The notes under the pieces: model-generated
Databases searched by the model: none
Seen by the model: only the letters and a program-made list of their open reading frames with translations
What the model was told of the DNA's origin: nothing
Position numbers and translations under genes: made by a program
Shown: piece after piece, positions 22,780-33,342 of the stretch
How the letters are laid out: the number at the start of each line of letters is the position of its first letter
How positions within the stretch are numbered: position 1 is the first letter of the stretch
NCBI GenBank assembly: GCA_050084985.1
Contig: JBITNC010000001.1
Coordinates: 24,676,001-24,740,000, forward strand
Origin: Nageia nagi
Taxonomy: Eukaryota > Pinophyta
Direction: 5' to 3'
Length of the DNA stretch: 64,000 nucleotides

Positions 22780-23332
22780 ATCCACCTCTATATATTATAG
22801 CTCAAGTGGATGGAAAAATTACAAAAGAGTTCTAGTCAATGGGGGATTAACAATCAATGTGGTATCTTTAGTAGCCTTGGGTAAATTAAATCATTCTCTT
22901 TCACATCTACAAGTGCCTATGTTGATATTTCAAGCATTCAACAATCAGTTATGCAATACATTGGGCAACATTGTGTTTCCTATATTAGTTAGCTCTAAGA
23001 TAATTCACTCATATTTTCAAGTCATTAAAGGAGAACAACAACATAATTTCTTTCTTGGTTAGCCATGGATGAAAGAAATGGAATATTTTCCATCTATTTT
23101 ATATGGTAAATATCTAGATGATGGAGTGGTACATTGCATATGAATGGATGAGGAACCTTTTAGCCATTGTAATCTTATTCATTTAACTCATGACCCTATC
23201 CTTCCATACACACATATCTTTCTTGAAATCATCCATATCACCCAAGATCCATTGTCTCTTAGTGCCAATCTTAAGGATGAACCTAAAATGCTAAAAATGT
23301 TTATAGAGTCAAAAGATCTTAATAAACCATAA
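22780..23332 (+). pseudogene. Element B aspartic protease region
   Basis: Readable as a gypsy retropepsin: the active-site region is RVLVNGG followed by TINVVSLVALGKL (about 22833-22890), then LVSSKIIHSYFQVI and the late FFLG-stop-PWMKEME block (about 23045-23085). The expected catalytic Asp-Ser/Thr-Gly is Asn-Gly-Gly, a D-to-N change that should abolish catalysis. The stop before PWMKEM stands where relatives have Arg or Gln. D at about 37840-38180 carries the homologous block. Confidence 0.7.
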
Positions 23333-23604
23333 GAGATAAAAAGAGAAGCAAAATTAAATGAATCTCTTAAGGAAAATGAAAAAATATGCATATATGTGTA
23401 AGAACATAATTACCAAATGATCATATATTAGGAGCCTAAAGAAGATAATATCATTTTTCCTTACCACATGCTTCAAGAAGAAATCTCTTGGAAGACATAA
23501 GCAGAACACTTAGATAAAATAATTAAAATAAAATTATTCTAAAAAAGATGTCTTAAATAACTCCTCTATGTGTGAACCAAGTTTAGATTCAAAAATAGAG
23601 GAAT

Positions 23605-24060
23605 GTGCTAAAAATGAAGGTCACCTTGAAAGATGTATCTCTTAATGTTCAAGAACCTATCTCAAAAGAGGATATAAAATTTAACAATGTAAGCACGAGA
23701 GAATATTCAATTGATGATATGATGTTTAATGTCCTTTTTTTGTATGACATGGGATGTCTAAGGGAGTCACCCTTGGCTAATATTGGTACTTTGGTACCAC
23801 TTGGACCTTCCCAAAACCAAATACATTTTGTATATGTAGGTCCATACTTATCAATTTATCAAACATATAGAACACTTTTGAAACAAAACTTCTATAATAA
23901 AATCAATTACCTCTCTAAATTATCATTTGTTTGCCACTATTTTTCTACATATAAATGGTAGGGCTATGGCTTAGGTAGGTATGAGCAAGGCACTAGACAT
24001 GTCATGCAACTATCTACTCACGATGATAAACATAAATGAGGCCTTGGATATAAAGGTCCT
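23605..24060 (+). pseudogene. Element B post-protease region with G-patch-like motif
   Basis: The frame at 23605-23961 contains YSIDDMMFNVLFLYDMG, matching GIDDVIFNIPF-stop-DMG in D (38610-38665). It is followed near 23950 by GYGLGRYEQG, a glycine-rich G-patch-like motif with a degenerate copy (GLGHYE) in D at about 38885. In Tat-type elements this region lies between protease and RT. In B no RT follows: the coding signal ends before 24335. Function unknown; a G-patch usually binds RNA or partner proteins. Confidence 0.55.
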
Positions 24061-24334
24061 TGAACATTAACTTTCGTAACCAAAATTCATGAGATTCAAG
24101 ATGAGAGAGATTATGAAGAACCTTCCTCCCCTCATGAGGGTACATTACTTGATGCACCATCGTCATTGATGTCTCATTATTTTATGACTTCCTATCTATT
24201 TGAACAAGTTAACAAAGTTGGTATCTTTCATTTCCTTTGTGTCTTTGTATTCTTAATTCTATGTTTTCATGATTGGGGGGACTTGGTTCCTTGCTTGATT
24301 TTATCTTGCTTATGATCCTTCTAGCATCTTTGAA

Positions 24335-25868
24335 TGATTTGTAATCACTAGAAGCATATGGCTTAAATAGATCCTCAAAGAGATATTTTAAATTATTTTC
24401 ATTTATATCTATGTCTCCAAGTTATTAAGATGCACCAATATCAACTTATGACTAATAAATAATATACATCCACATAAAGAACACAAATATTTATAGAGGT
24501 TCCTCTTAATGTGAGAGTACATCCCCTTTTAATCTCTAATTTTATTATTGATCAATGATTTAGGAATCCAAAACCATAAAGCTTATATGTTATATCTTTA
24601 TTGGGACATTCATACACATTATTCATGCTTTCTTATGGTCTTCTTAGACCCTCTTGATCAACCAAAATGGTTATACATAGTTTTCTTTAAGCTGCCAATA
24701 TTTTGTACAACTCATAACTATATTTACCATTGCTTCCACAACCTTTATTCCCTTCGATTTATGCAAGAATGATGTCCATGCTATCCTTTTTATAATATTT
24801 TCATTTATGATTTCTATATTCAATGTCATCCATGACCCCAGCTCTGTTCTCCCAACATCTCTTGGTCGAAAGACTTATACAAGATTATTAGATCATTCTT
24901 CTTGGACAAAATGGAGGAATCTCATGACTACTCACTATCTCCCTCTAAGAGTATAATGAGAAAATGATATTACATACATGTATTAGACTCATATATCATA
25001 CCTCCCATAAATACAATATGCTTTCACATAACATTATTACCACTACAACACTATGTGGTCTACTCAATACATGAAGAATATAAGTTATTGTTCACCCTAC
25101 ACAAAGGTTATTACATTTCATATTGATTAGAAGGCTATGATGTTTTCCACCCACCTAGAAACATACATGATAATGAGAAGAAAAGAATATTCTTGAATAC
25201 TTGCTCCACCTTGTTAGATTTTCATCTAATCACAACAATCTCTTTAATGGTAGTAGTTGTTCACTAATAGTAGTAGGGTTTGTTTCAACAATGATAGCAA
25301 TCTACCATAGAAGTGGCTACCTCTTATTCCTCACAATGTTAACCAATAATTTTCTTTTTTCTCCTTTCTATCTTCTCTTTATGCTAAATGATCCTTAAGG
25401 TTTTGTTTTTGATTTCCAAACCCATCTCTTTGCCTTTTGATGACCTTTCACATCATTTGCCTCCATGAGATGCTTCAAATGCCCTAAGGTTCCACTATTC
25501 ACATGGTATTGGCACCTTGTTTTGACTATTAGCATGGCATGGATGCTCTAAATAAAGTATTTTAGATAAGAATAGTTCTCATGAAAATATATCTTATGAA
25601 GGTCAAATATTCCATGAAGGTAGGAATGCATATACTTGTTGGAGAGGTATCTTTGATGAACATATAATGCAAAAAGAATAAACTCAATTGGATTTATCTA
25701 TCAAAAGTTATTCCTTACCAAATATGAATGATATATTTTGTGATAGGTTTTGGATATTACAACTCCACAAGACCACGAGGAAAATGCTCCAAACACCACC
25801 CAAGCATGAGAATACATAAAATAATCATTCAAATGATATTTGGTATTCATTATACATGATCCATTTCA
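24335..25868 (-). repeat. 3' LTR of element E
   Basis: About 1.53 kb, aligning along its length with 26085-27666 (shared blocks such as TAATCTCTAATTTTATTATT and CTACAACACTATGTGGTCTA). On the minus strand it runs TGAAATGG to ACAAATCA. Short open frames inside it are shared by both copies and look incidental. Confidence 0.8.
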
Positions 25869-25870
25869 GA

Positions 25871-26050
25871 TTACACCTCCTCGATGAGGAGAAATTTCAT
25901 CTCTAAATGCTTATGGATTTTTTTTAAAGAATCAATCTCTAAATCTGAACTTGTGTCCTCTCCACATGATGTTATGCCTCTTTTTTTGACATTCTTGCAC
26001 CTTCTACATGGATTCAAGAACTCCAAGTCTTCTTGCAATGGATTAGCCAT
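25871..26050 (-). CDS. 59-codon ORF in element E interior
   Basis: ATG at 26050, 12 nt after the primer site, encodes MANPLQEDLEFLNPCRRCKN and continues to a TAA next to the purine tract at the 3' LTR. The product would be hydrophilic with one Cys-x2-Cys pair and an acidic, Leu-rich end. I do not recognise it. It could be the surviving N-terminus of gag in a deleted element, or chance. It fills nearly the whole interior. Confidence 0.35.
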   Translation of the reverse strand: MANPLQEDLEFLNPCRRCKNVKKRGITSCGEDTSSDLEIDSLKKIHKHLEMKFLLIEEV

Positions 26051-26061
26051 TCCCAAAGAAA

Positions 26062-26082
26062 TATTAACCAGCTCTAATACCA
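26062..26082 (-). other. Primer binding site of element E
   Basis: On the minus strand TGGTATTAGAGCTGGTTAAT starts two bases after the LTR end. It differs from the initiator tRNA-Met complement TGGTATCAGAGC by one base, and matches its next bases in part. Confidence 0.75.
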
Positions 26083-26084
26083 CA

Positions 26085-27666
26085 TGATTTGTAATCACTA
26101 GAAACCTCTGGCTTACATGGATCCTTAAATACAAATTTTAAAAATATTTTCATTTATCTCTATGCTTTTCATGTTCTTAATATGCAACAATATAAACATA
26201 TGAATAATAAAGAATGCACATCCACATTAAGAATACAAATATATGTAGAGGTTCCTCTCAATGTGAGAGTACATCCCTTTTTAATCTCTAATTTTATTAT
26301 TGATCAATAGTTTAGGAAGCTAAAACCATAAAGCTATATGTTATACCTTTCTTTTGAAATTCATACACCTTCTTCATGATTTCTTATGGTCTTCTTATCC
26401 CCTCTTGATCAACTGAAATGGTTGTACACAATGTTCTCTAAGCTACCATTATTTTGTATAACGCATAACTCTATTTACCATTGCTTCCATGAATTTCATG
26501 CCCTTATGTATCTGCAAGCATAGCATAAATGCTATCCTTTTTATAGTGTTTTCATTTATGATTTATTCCTTCAATGCCATCCATGACCCCAAATCTATTC
26601 TCCCAACATCTCTTGGCTGAAAGAATTATACAAGCTTATTATATCATTATTCTTGGACAACATGAAGGAATTTCAAGACTACTCACTATCTCCCTCTAAG
26701 ATTATAATGAGTAAATGATATTATATACATGTATTGGAATCACATATCATACCTCCCACAAATACAATATGCTCTCACATAATGTTATTACCACTACAAC
26801 ACTATGTGGTCTACTCAATACATGAAGACTACAAGAAATTTATATATATAGCATAGAATGAATATGATATCATTCACCCTACACTAAGGTTATTACATTT
26901 CATACTTATCATAAGGATATGATGTTGTCTACCCAACCAACATGATATATGGCAATGAGAAGAAAAGAAGCTCCTTGAAGACTTGATCCACCTTGTTGGA
27001 TTTCCATATGGCCATAACAATCTCTTCAATGGTAGTAGCTATTCACTAATAGTATCAAAATATGCTCCAACAAATATGGTAGTAGCCTACCACAAAAGTG
27101 GCTACCTCCTCTTCCTCACAATGTTAACTAATACTTTACTTTTTTCTCCTTTCTCTCTTCTCTCTATTCCAAATGATCCTTAAGGATTTATTTTCGGTTG
27201 CCAAACCCATCTCTTTGCCTTATGATGACCTTTTGCTTCATCTACCTCCATGAGGTGTGTGTGACACTTTACCTACCTCAAGATTCCACTATTTTCTTGA
27301 CATCAATGCTCTCTTTTTTTTACTGTTAGCATGTCATGGATGCTTTATATGCAGTATTTTGGATAAGGATAGTTCTTACAAAAATGTATCTTATGAAGGT
27401 CAAATCTTTCACAAAGGTTAGAAATGCATATACTTGTTGGAAAGGTATATTCAATAACCATACAATGCAAAAAGAATCAAATCAATTGGATATATCTATA
27501 AATATTTATCCCTTCCCAAAGTTGATTGATATATTTGGTGATAGGTTTTAGATATGACAACTCCACAAGACCATGAGGAAAATGCTCCAAATACCACCAA
27601 AGCATGAGAATACATAAAATATTCACTCTAATGATATTTAATATTTATTCTACATGATCCATTTTA
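26085..27666 (-). repeat. 5' LTR of element E
   Basis: About 1.58 kb, the partner of 24335-25868. It ends on the minus strand in ACAAATCA, two bases before the primer site. Confidence 0.8.
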
Positions 27667-28769
27667 TATCATTTAATCTTAAAGATATAAAAAAACTAAA
27701 GGCATAATTATCTTAATCACCGCATAATTCTATCACTGTCTTATTTTCACCTTCCTTTGTTGTCATCATTTTGTAGTAAGGAGTCAATCTTGCTTGCTTT
27801 TTTTCTACTTTAATATGCTCATTTGAAAAAAAATCTTAAGTAAGTTATATTGAGTAGCTACAAGAGTCTCTTTTCATGTATCATTTATTTCATTTCATCA
27901 AGCTTGATCTTAACATTTAGGAGTTGATACTCAGACGGTTTCTCACTTTTAGTGTTTCCTACCTTTTTTGGGAATCCGAGGGCCACTAGTCACTCATATC
28001 CTAATATCACTTGGCATGTTTATCAATAATTAATGTTGTTTTATTTAATTTTACTATATTTTCATAGCATATTTGCAAGGTCTTAGAATCGTTAGAAGTC
28101 ACATCCTTCCTAGTCTAGTTGGGGCTAGAGCACGTCTTACACATTCATATGGAAGTCAGTTCCAATGTTTTTTTCTATGATTGTTGTGTTCATCCATCAT
28201 GTACCATTATTGCTAATAACCCATCATTCCATATTATCTCATCATGGATCGATGCCATTAAATGACATTTATTCATATTATTTCAAAAAATGTAAGGAGC
28301 AAGGGCCCATTTAGCACATTACAATCAAAGCAATCCAAAAAATCCAACATCATACCATTATGTTTGATTTGTTATTATCTAAAAACCAAATTAATCTTAG
28401 TACCTTTTTTGCATACATTAAAAAAAATCGCATCTAAAGCAATGTCTAAAAAGCATAATGCGTAACCATCTTATAAGTGTCATAATGTCAAAGAATGTCA
28501 CACATGCATAAATTAATTTCATGATATTACATAAGAAAATTGCAATAATATAACAATAAAAATGCATAAAAATGATTCATATAATATGCAAAAATTGCAA
28601 ACATAAAGATCTTAACATAAGATTGAGAGCATATACCCTCATGTTGGGGAAAAGAATAAGAGAAATGTCAAAAAATCTAAAACTCTAAACATAGCCAAAA
28701 AGTCTAAAAAGCACAAGTGTTCAACATTATAAAGTGTTCTAAATTCTCAATCATTCAAAATTCTAAATT
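27667..28769 (+). other. Element B 3' non-coding region
   Basis: 1.1 kb of AT-rich sequence between E and the tandem array. I looked for RT, RNase H and integrase motifs and saw none on either strand. Confidence 0.5.
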
Positions 28770-29310
28770 ATCAAAAGTTCTAAAGGGGAATTCGAATTAT
28801 TTTGTTCATATTTTCAAAGTTGTAAAATGTTTAAATTATCAAAATATTTCCATCATGAATATATTGTTTAGGGTTCTAATTATCATAAATTATTAGACAT
28901 AGTTGTTCAACATTTCAAAATTGTAAAATATTTAAATTTTCAAAATAATTCTATCATGACTGCACTATTTAGGGTTTGAATTGTTGTAAGAGGCATTCAA
29001 ATTATTATACATAGTTGTTCAGATTTTCAAAATTGTAAAATATTTAAATTTTTTTAAATATTTATATCTTGAATGCATTGTTTAGGGTTCAAATTGTCAT
29101 AAGGGGTATTCAAATTATTAGACATAGTTGTTCAAATTTTAAAAATATACAAATTTAAATTTTCAAAATATTTCTATCATGAATGTATTGTTTAGGTTCA
29201 AATTATCGTAAGGGGCATTCAAATTATTAGACATAATTGTTTAAATTTTCAAAATATTTTTTCATGAATGCATTGTTTATAGTAAAAAATTTAAAATATT
29301 TTTAAATACT
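28770..29310 (+). repeat. Tandem array in the 3' UTR of element B
   Basis: About five degenerate units of 85-115 bp, each with CATGAATGCATTGTTTAGGG, then CAAATTATTAGACATAGTTG and TTCAAAATTGTAAAATATTT. Units near 28852, 28953, 29067, 29177 and 29263. The array ends about 75 bp before the 3' LTR. Tandem arrays in this position are known from plant Ty3/gypsy elements. Confidence 0.8.
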
Positions 29311-29370
29311 GCAAAATAAACATAATTTATCTACATATGTTTAACCAAGCCTTTCTACAATAGACTTCGT

Positions 29371-29385
29371 CCAATAGGGGTAAAA
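29371..29385 (+). other. Candidate polypurine tract of element B
   Basis: AATAGGGGTAAAA lies directly before the TGTAGATTCC start of the 3' LTR. It is interrupted by two pyrimidines, so it is a weak or decayed tract, but it fits the plus orientation. Confidence 0.5.
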
Positions 29386-30554
29386 TGTAGATTCCCAAAA
29401 ATAATATATTTTCTTAAAACATGAGTTAATTGATTTTATATTATTAATTTCTAATATATAAATATTCAAATACAAATACTCAAATGTTCTAAAAAGCAAT
29501 ATATTTCATAATGTGCTAAATTACATCAAAAAGAGCTAAAATGACTAAAAAGAAAATAAAGCACAAAAGGGTATTTCCTAGATACCTAATCTTAAATTAT
29601 GAGCATGATGTAAAACACAATGCAAAAAAATAGAATTATTATCTTAGCTCAATTTTTTTCATTCTTACTTTAGAATTTATGCTATCAAAATTGCTCCAAG
29701 ATTGCATGCTAGGGTTTGGAAGAATCAAGGGTTTCAACCATAATTCTCCATAAATTCTCTTCAATATTGGTTCTATGCATGCTTGGTAACATCTATATGG
29801 TGGATTTATGCTTATATTGACATTATATTGCATATCTTTGTGTATATTCAAAGTTTTTATTGGTACATGTAAGAATTCACCATGGAAATGCTAAGGATCT
29901 TCAAGCTTTGTATCCTCCATTGAAATTGTGTGCATTTAGTATATTATTTAGGCTACATCATCATAATTTGCATTTAGACTAATTACATATCCATTATTTC
30001 TCTATACATTCATAGATTTATGGTTTAAGCATATATTTAACCTTATGGGTACCCTTATGTCATAGACATCTAAGGATCTTTAACATTTGTAGGGTTTGAA
30101 ACACTTTGAAGGTTTTGAAGCATAATTATGATCTAAATTACATAATTATTAATTATATACATATAAATTATTCAAAAGCATCATTCTAATTTTTCAAATA
30201 ATATATAGGCATATTCACATTGCATAATAGGCATCATTTTATTCATTATCTTCATTCATTGGAGGCTAGAGGGCTCACATTACCTTTTGGAGTGAACCAA
30301 CTCACTCCAAGCTCATTTAGGTGCCCTAAGGGGCCTAAATTGGAGTTCCCCCTACTAAATTTAGATGAATTTAGGTTTATTTAGTATTATTACAAGTTCC
30401 TAAAGCATAATTTAAAATTTAAGACATATCTTTACACTTATCTTTGCATCATTAAAACTTAGAAAGCATATACTATGTAGCATCCAAGATACTTGCATGT
30501 CCTAACATCTTGAGCATGTTTGGTGTATTTTAGGAAGGGATTTTAGATGCTACA
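29386..30554 (+). repeat. 3' LTR of element B
   Basis: 1,169 bp, TGTAGATTCCCAAAA to TTAGATGCTACA, followed by the AATAA duplication and then the interrupted F integrase. Confidence 0.88.
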
Positions 30555-30559
30555 AATAA

Positions 30560-31490
30560 TAATTTCTTCTCTTATATATAGGAAATACACCTATGAAATC
30601 CATGTAAATACGCTTTGATTTAAAAATAGAAGTGGTATATAAAAACCCAATTTCCTATTGTTAGGTTTGTTAGTGAAACACATCACACATCCTCTAATGT
30701 ACTTTCCAACTTGACCTTTCATTTGAGGCCAATATACATACCTTTTCAAATTAGCAATTGCATTCTCAAGTCTTAAATATCTAATAATTCTATATGTGTA
30801 TGCCTCTCTGATTAATTGAATCCTCTCTTCTTCAGGAACACACAAATTATTTAATTTGTAAAGAAGTCCATCTTTGAGATGAAAATCATCCATTCCTTCA
30901 TAATTCAATTTAGGTGATTGTTTCAATTTCTAATAAATATCCTTAAAAAATAAAATTTTTAAATATGCTTACTCATATACCTTATGGAATAATGGATAAA
31001 AATTTATCACCATTACAAAAGCCAAATTCCTTTGTTGGAATGAATTTGGCATTGTAAAGTCTACATAATAGGGCATCAACATTGTGAATGTTATAATTGG
31101 AGATAATACTTAATGATAAGATGGAACTATTACAAAAACTTCCATCCAAAGAAAATGCATTTCTTATTGCAACTTTGATTGAGTTTGCAAATATTGCAAT
31201 TGTTGATGATCAATATGGATAATTATCTCCTTGACTAGCAAATAGTGCTTCTATTTCTTCATGATTTGAACCAATGTAAATATCTTCTTATCATATGTAG
31301 GATAGTTCAAAAGTATCCCACTAAAATTCTCAAAATTGTAGCAAATAGGTCTCCTTCCTTTCATTTATGGCATACTCACTTGCATCAATTTCAATTTCAA
31401 AAGGCTTCTACATGTTTGGGAGTGTCATAATTGGAGCATTGCTAATCATTTTCTTCTAAAAGTAAAAAGATATTTTTCCCTTCTTTCCCC
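30560..31490 (-). pseudogene. Gypsy element F RNase H and integrase N-terminal half
   Basis: Minus-strand remnant. Near 31460-31370 it reads MISNAPIMTLPNM, then KPFEIEIDASEYAI, the start of a gypsy RNase H (catalytic Asp in DAS). Decayed sequence follows. An open stretch from 30926 carries the integrase zinc-binding region: RYVYWPQMKGQVGKYI and CVMC. The usual two His are missing, but the Cys pair is kept. It ends with MDFIGVFPIYKRRN at the B insertion and continues at 6803. At its upstream end the homology stops at about 31490, where element D appears to be inserted. The 5' two-thirds of F must lie to the right of D, outside the window. Confidence 0.8.
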
Positions 31491-31495
31491 ATTGA

Positions 31496-33342
31496 TGTAA
31501 TACCCTATTTTTGCTAAGTATGTTTAAGGATATTGATTTGAGTGCTTAATGATAGTTTAAGGAAGTTGAAGTTAAGATATATATGTAAATTTGTGACTAA
31601 TATGTTATGATCATATGGATTACATTTGTATCTGCATTATAAAGAAGAATGATGTGTACAATAATGCTTTTGGAAATCATATTTGGCTAAACAAATTCAA
31701 TGCAACATTTGGTCATACATAGATAAAATCATATATGTGAATGCAAATAATATTCACTTGATACTTGAGTTATTAATAAGTTTCTGTTGAATCAAGGATT
31801 GAGTTGGAGCCTTATAGATGATCTTGTTGACCTATCAAGAGTACATATGCATACTTGCATCTTATTAAAAAACTTATAGCTTTAATTATTTTAATTTAAT
31901 TATCTTATATTATGGGGTAAGTAATTAGAGAGAATATTATGGGGTAAGTAATTAGAGAGAAATAAATTACTAATTCCTAATGAATAATTACGTAAGGCTA
32001 AATTAAATACACACACACACACACACACACACATACACCTTACATAATTTAATTAATTATATATTAATTAAGGGAGGTGAACCTTAATTATTAGAAAATG
32101 AAGTTTTGCATTGCTCTAAATTTTACTTGAAAGCTCAATCTTTAGTCTCTATCTAGAACTATGCAACCATCCTCAAGGTTGCAAGCATTTTGGTACAAAT
32201 GCATGTATTCATGTTTGATCATATGTATTTTTTCCAAGATCACAAGCTTTAGTTGGGCTACAGTTTGGCTTCAATTTAATTGCAGTATAGTTTCAAGGCC
32301 ATGGGAATTTGGTTTTAGGTCACACATGATTCAACCTAGTAACAAATGTATTTTACATAGTACCATGCAATTGATTATTTTTTTCTGTTACATGATAATA
32401 TTAGTATTTTAGGTGATTTTCAAAGTTTAGTGCAAATTTTTTAGGTTTATTTGAATATGTGAAATAAGGATGAAAAATTAAAACCTTATTATAAATTTTA
32501 CAATACATTTCCAATCTCTAGCATCTGACCCTAGTTGTTTGGTGATGCAAGCCAAACACCAACCTCTTATACTTGAATGTCGACAACTCTATAATTGGAA
32601 AAATCAAAATAAAAATGGAAACTTCTAAGGTGATTTGGATAAAAAGCTATGGATGATGGATGAATCATCATCCATTATGAGCCCAAGTTCTAGATTATTG
32701 CCTTGACAAAGCTGGATAAGCTTTTCTATCCAAATTTTTGTCTCTAAAATAGAAACTTTATATATTTCCAAAATCTATAAATTAAACCTTCAACATTGAA
32801 TAAAGGGACCTAGTTTGAAAGTAAGGTTACTATGTTGAAATATATCCAGACTTAATGAGTTAAGTACTTTATTTTGTGCTTTTACATGCTTATTTTTACC
32901 TTCATCATTGCACTTATTTTTTGAAATGAGGAGGTATGTTTGATGTCTTTTATGTTCACATGTGCGTAGGTTCCATAGGTATTGAACAACGAAAGTGATT
33001 AGCAATATTCATACGAAGTAGGAAAAGAGAAATCTAGACTTTTTTGCAAGTTTCAAAAGATAAAATTGAGAACCTGTAGACACTATTATAGAAACACTAA
33101 TGACTAGCATCGGATGCTAGCAACCAAGATTAATTGCTGAACAACTGAAGCTGAACATCGACAACTCTGTAAATGAACATAGAGGCTAAGAAACTATTTT
33201 GTAAAAGCCCTTTTGGAAAGGTAAAATGAATTTAGAGCTTCATAATTATATTAATTAAGGCCTATTAAAGAGTAATAAAGAACATATTTATTTTAATTTG
33301 TCTTATCTTATTTTCTAATAGGGTTGCTTTTTAGGTATGATA
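31496..33342 (+). repeat. Putative 5' LTR of element D
   Basis: The start TGTAATACCC is clear from the break in F. The end is a guess: a candidate primer site, TTTAGGTGCTAGAAGGAGGGA, begins at 33343 and resembles gypsy primer sites of the TGGCGCTAGAAGGAGGG kind, with two changes. Without the partner LTR this cannot be confirmed. Confidence 0.35.
32009..32033. repeat. AC dinucleotide microsatellite
   Basis: Twelve and a half uninterrupted AC units in AT-rich sequence. Confidence 0.95.

Larger units (their letters stand above)
24335..27666 (-). mobile_element. Element E: LTR element with almost no interior
   Basis: Two direct repeats, 24335-25868 and 26085-27666, flank just 216 bp. On the minus strand that interior starts with a tRNA-Met type primer site (TGGTATTAGAGC), holds a 59-codon frame and ends in purine-rich GAGGAGGTG before the next LTR. 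These are the parts needed in cis for reverse transcription, so E looks like a non-autonomous LTR element. The two copies differ clearly by eye, so it is not recent. I could not find a target duplication, and boundaries are good to about 10 bp. It sits in the 3' part of element B. Confidence 0.75.
6804..30554 (+). mobile_element. Element B: gag-protease-only gypsy (Tat-like) LTR retrotransposon
   Basis: It is bounded by direct LTRs of 1,183 and 1,169 bp that start TGT and end GCTACA, with a perfect 5-bp target duplication AATAA at 6799-6803 and 30555-30559. It is 23.75 kb as found, but about 10.9 kb after removing nested A (9725-19210) and E (24335-27666). Gag, a protease region and G-patch-like sequence are readable on the plus strand. 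I found no reverse transcriptase, RNase H or integrase between the protease region and the 3' LTR, so it was probably non-autonomous. The homologous D element, with full pol, shows what a helper could look like. The LTRs differ at many positions, so B is older than A inside it. Confidence 0.88.

Noticed and set aside
25201-27183. Similar 65- and 66-codon frames at 25201 and 26983 as a duplicated gene
   Set aside because: They are the same part of the two LTRs of element E. Their shared openness follows from the LTR duplication, and they lie antisense to the element.
24335-27666. Simple tandem segmental duplication instead of an LTR element
   Set aside because: The spacer between the copies has a tRNA-Met type primer site at one edge and a purine tract at the other, in matching orientation, which a plain duplication would not provide. 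The missing target duplication keeps some doubt.
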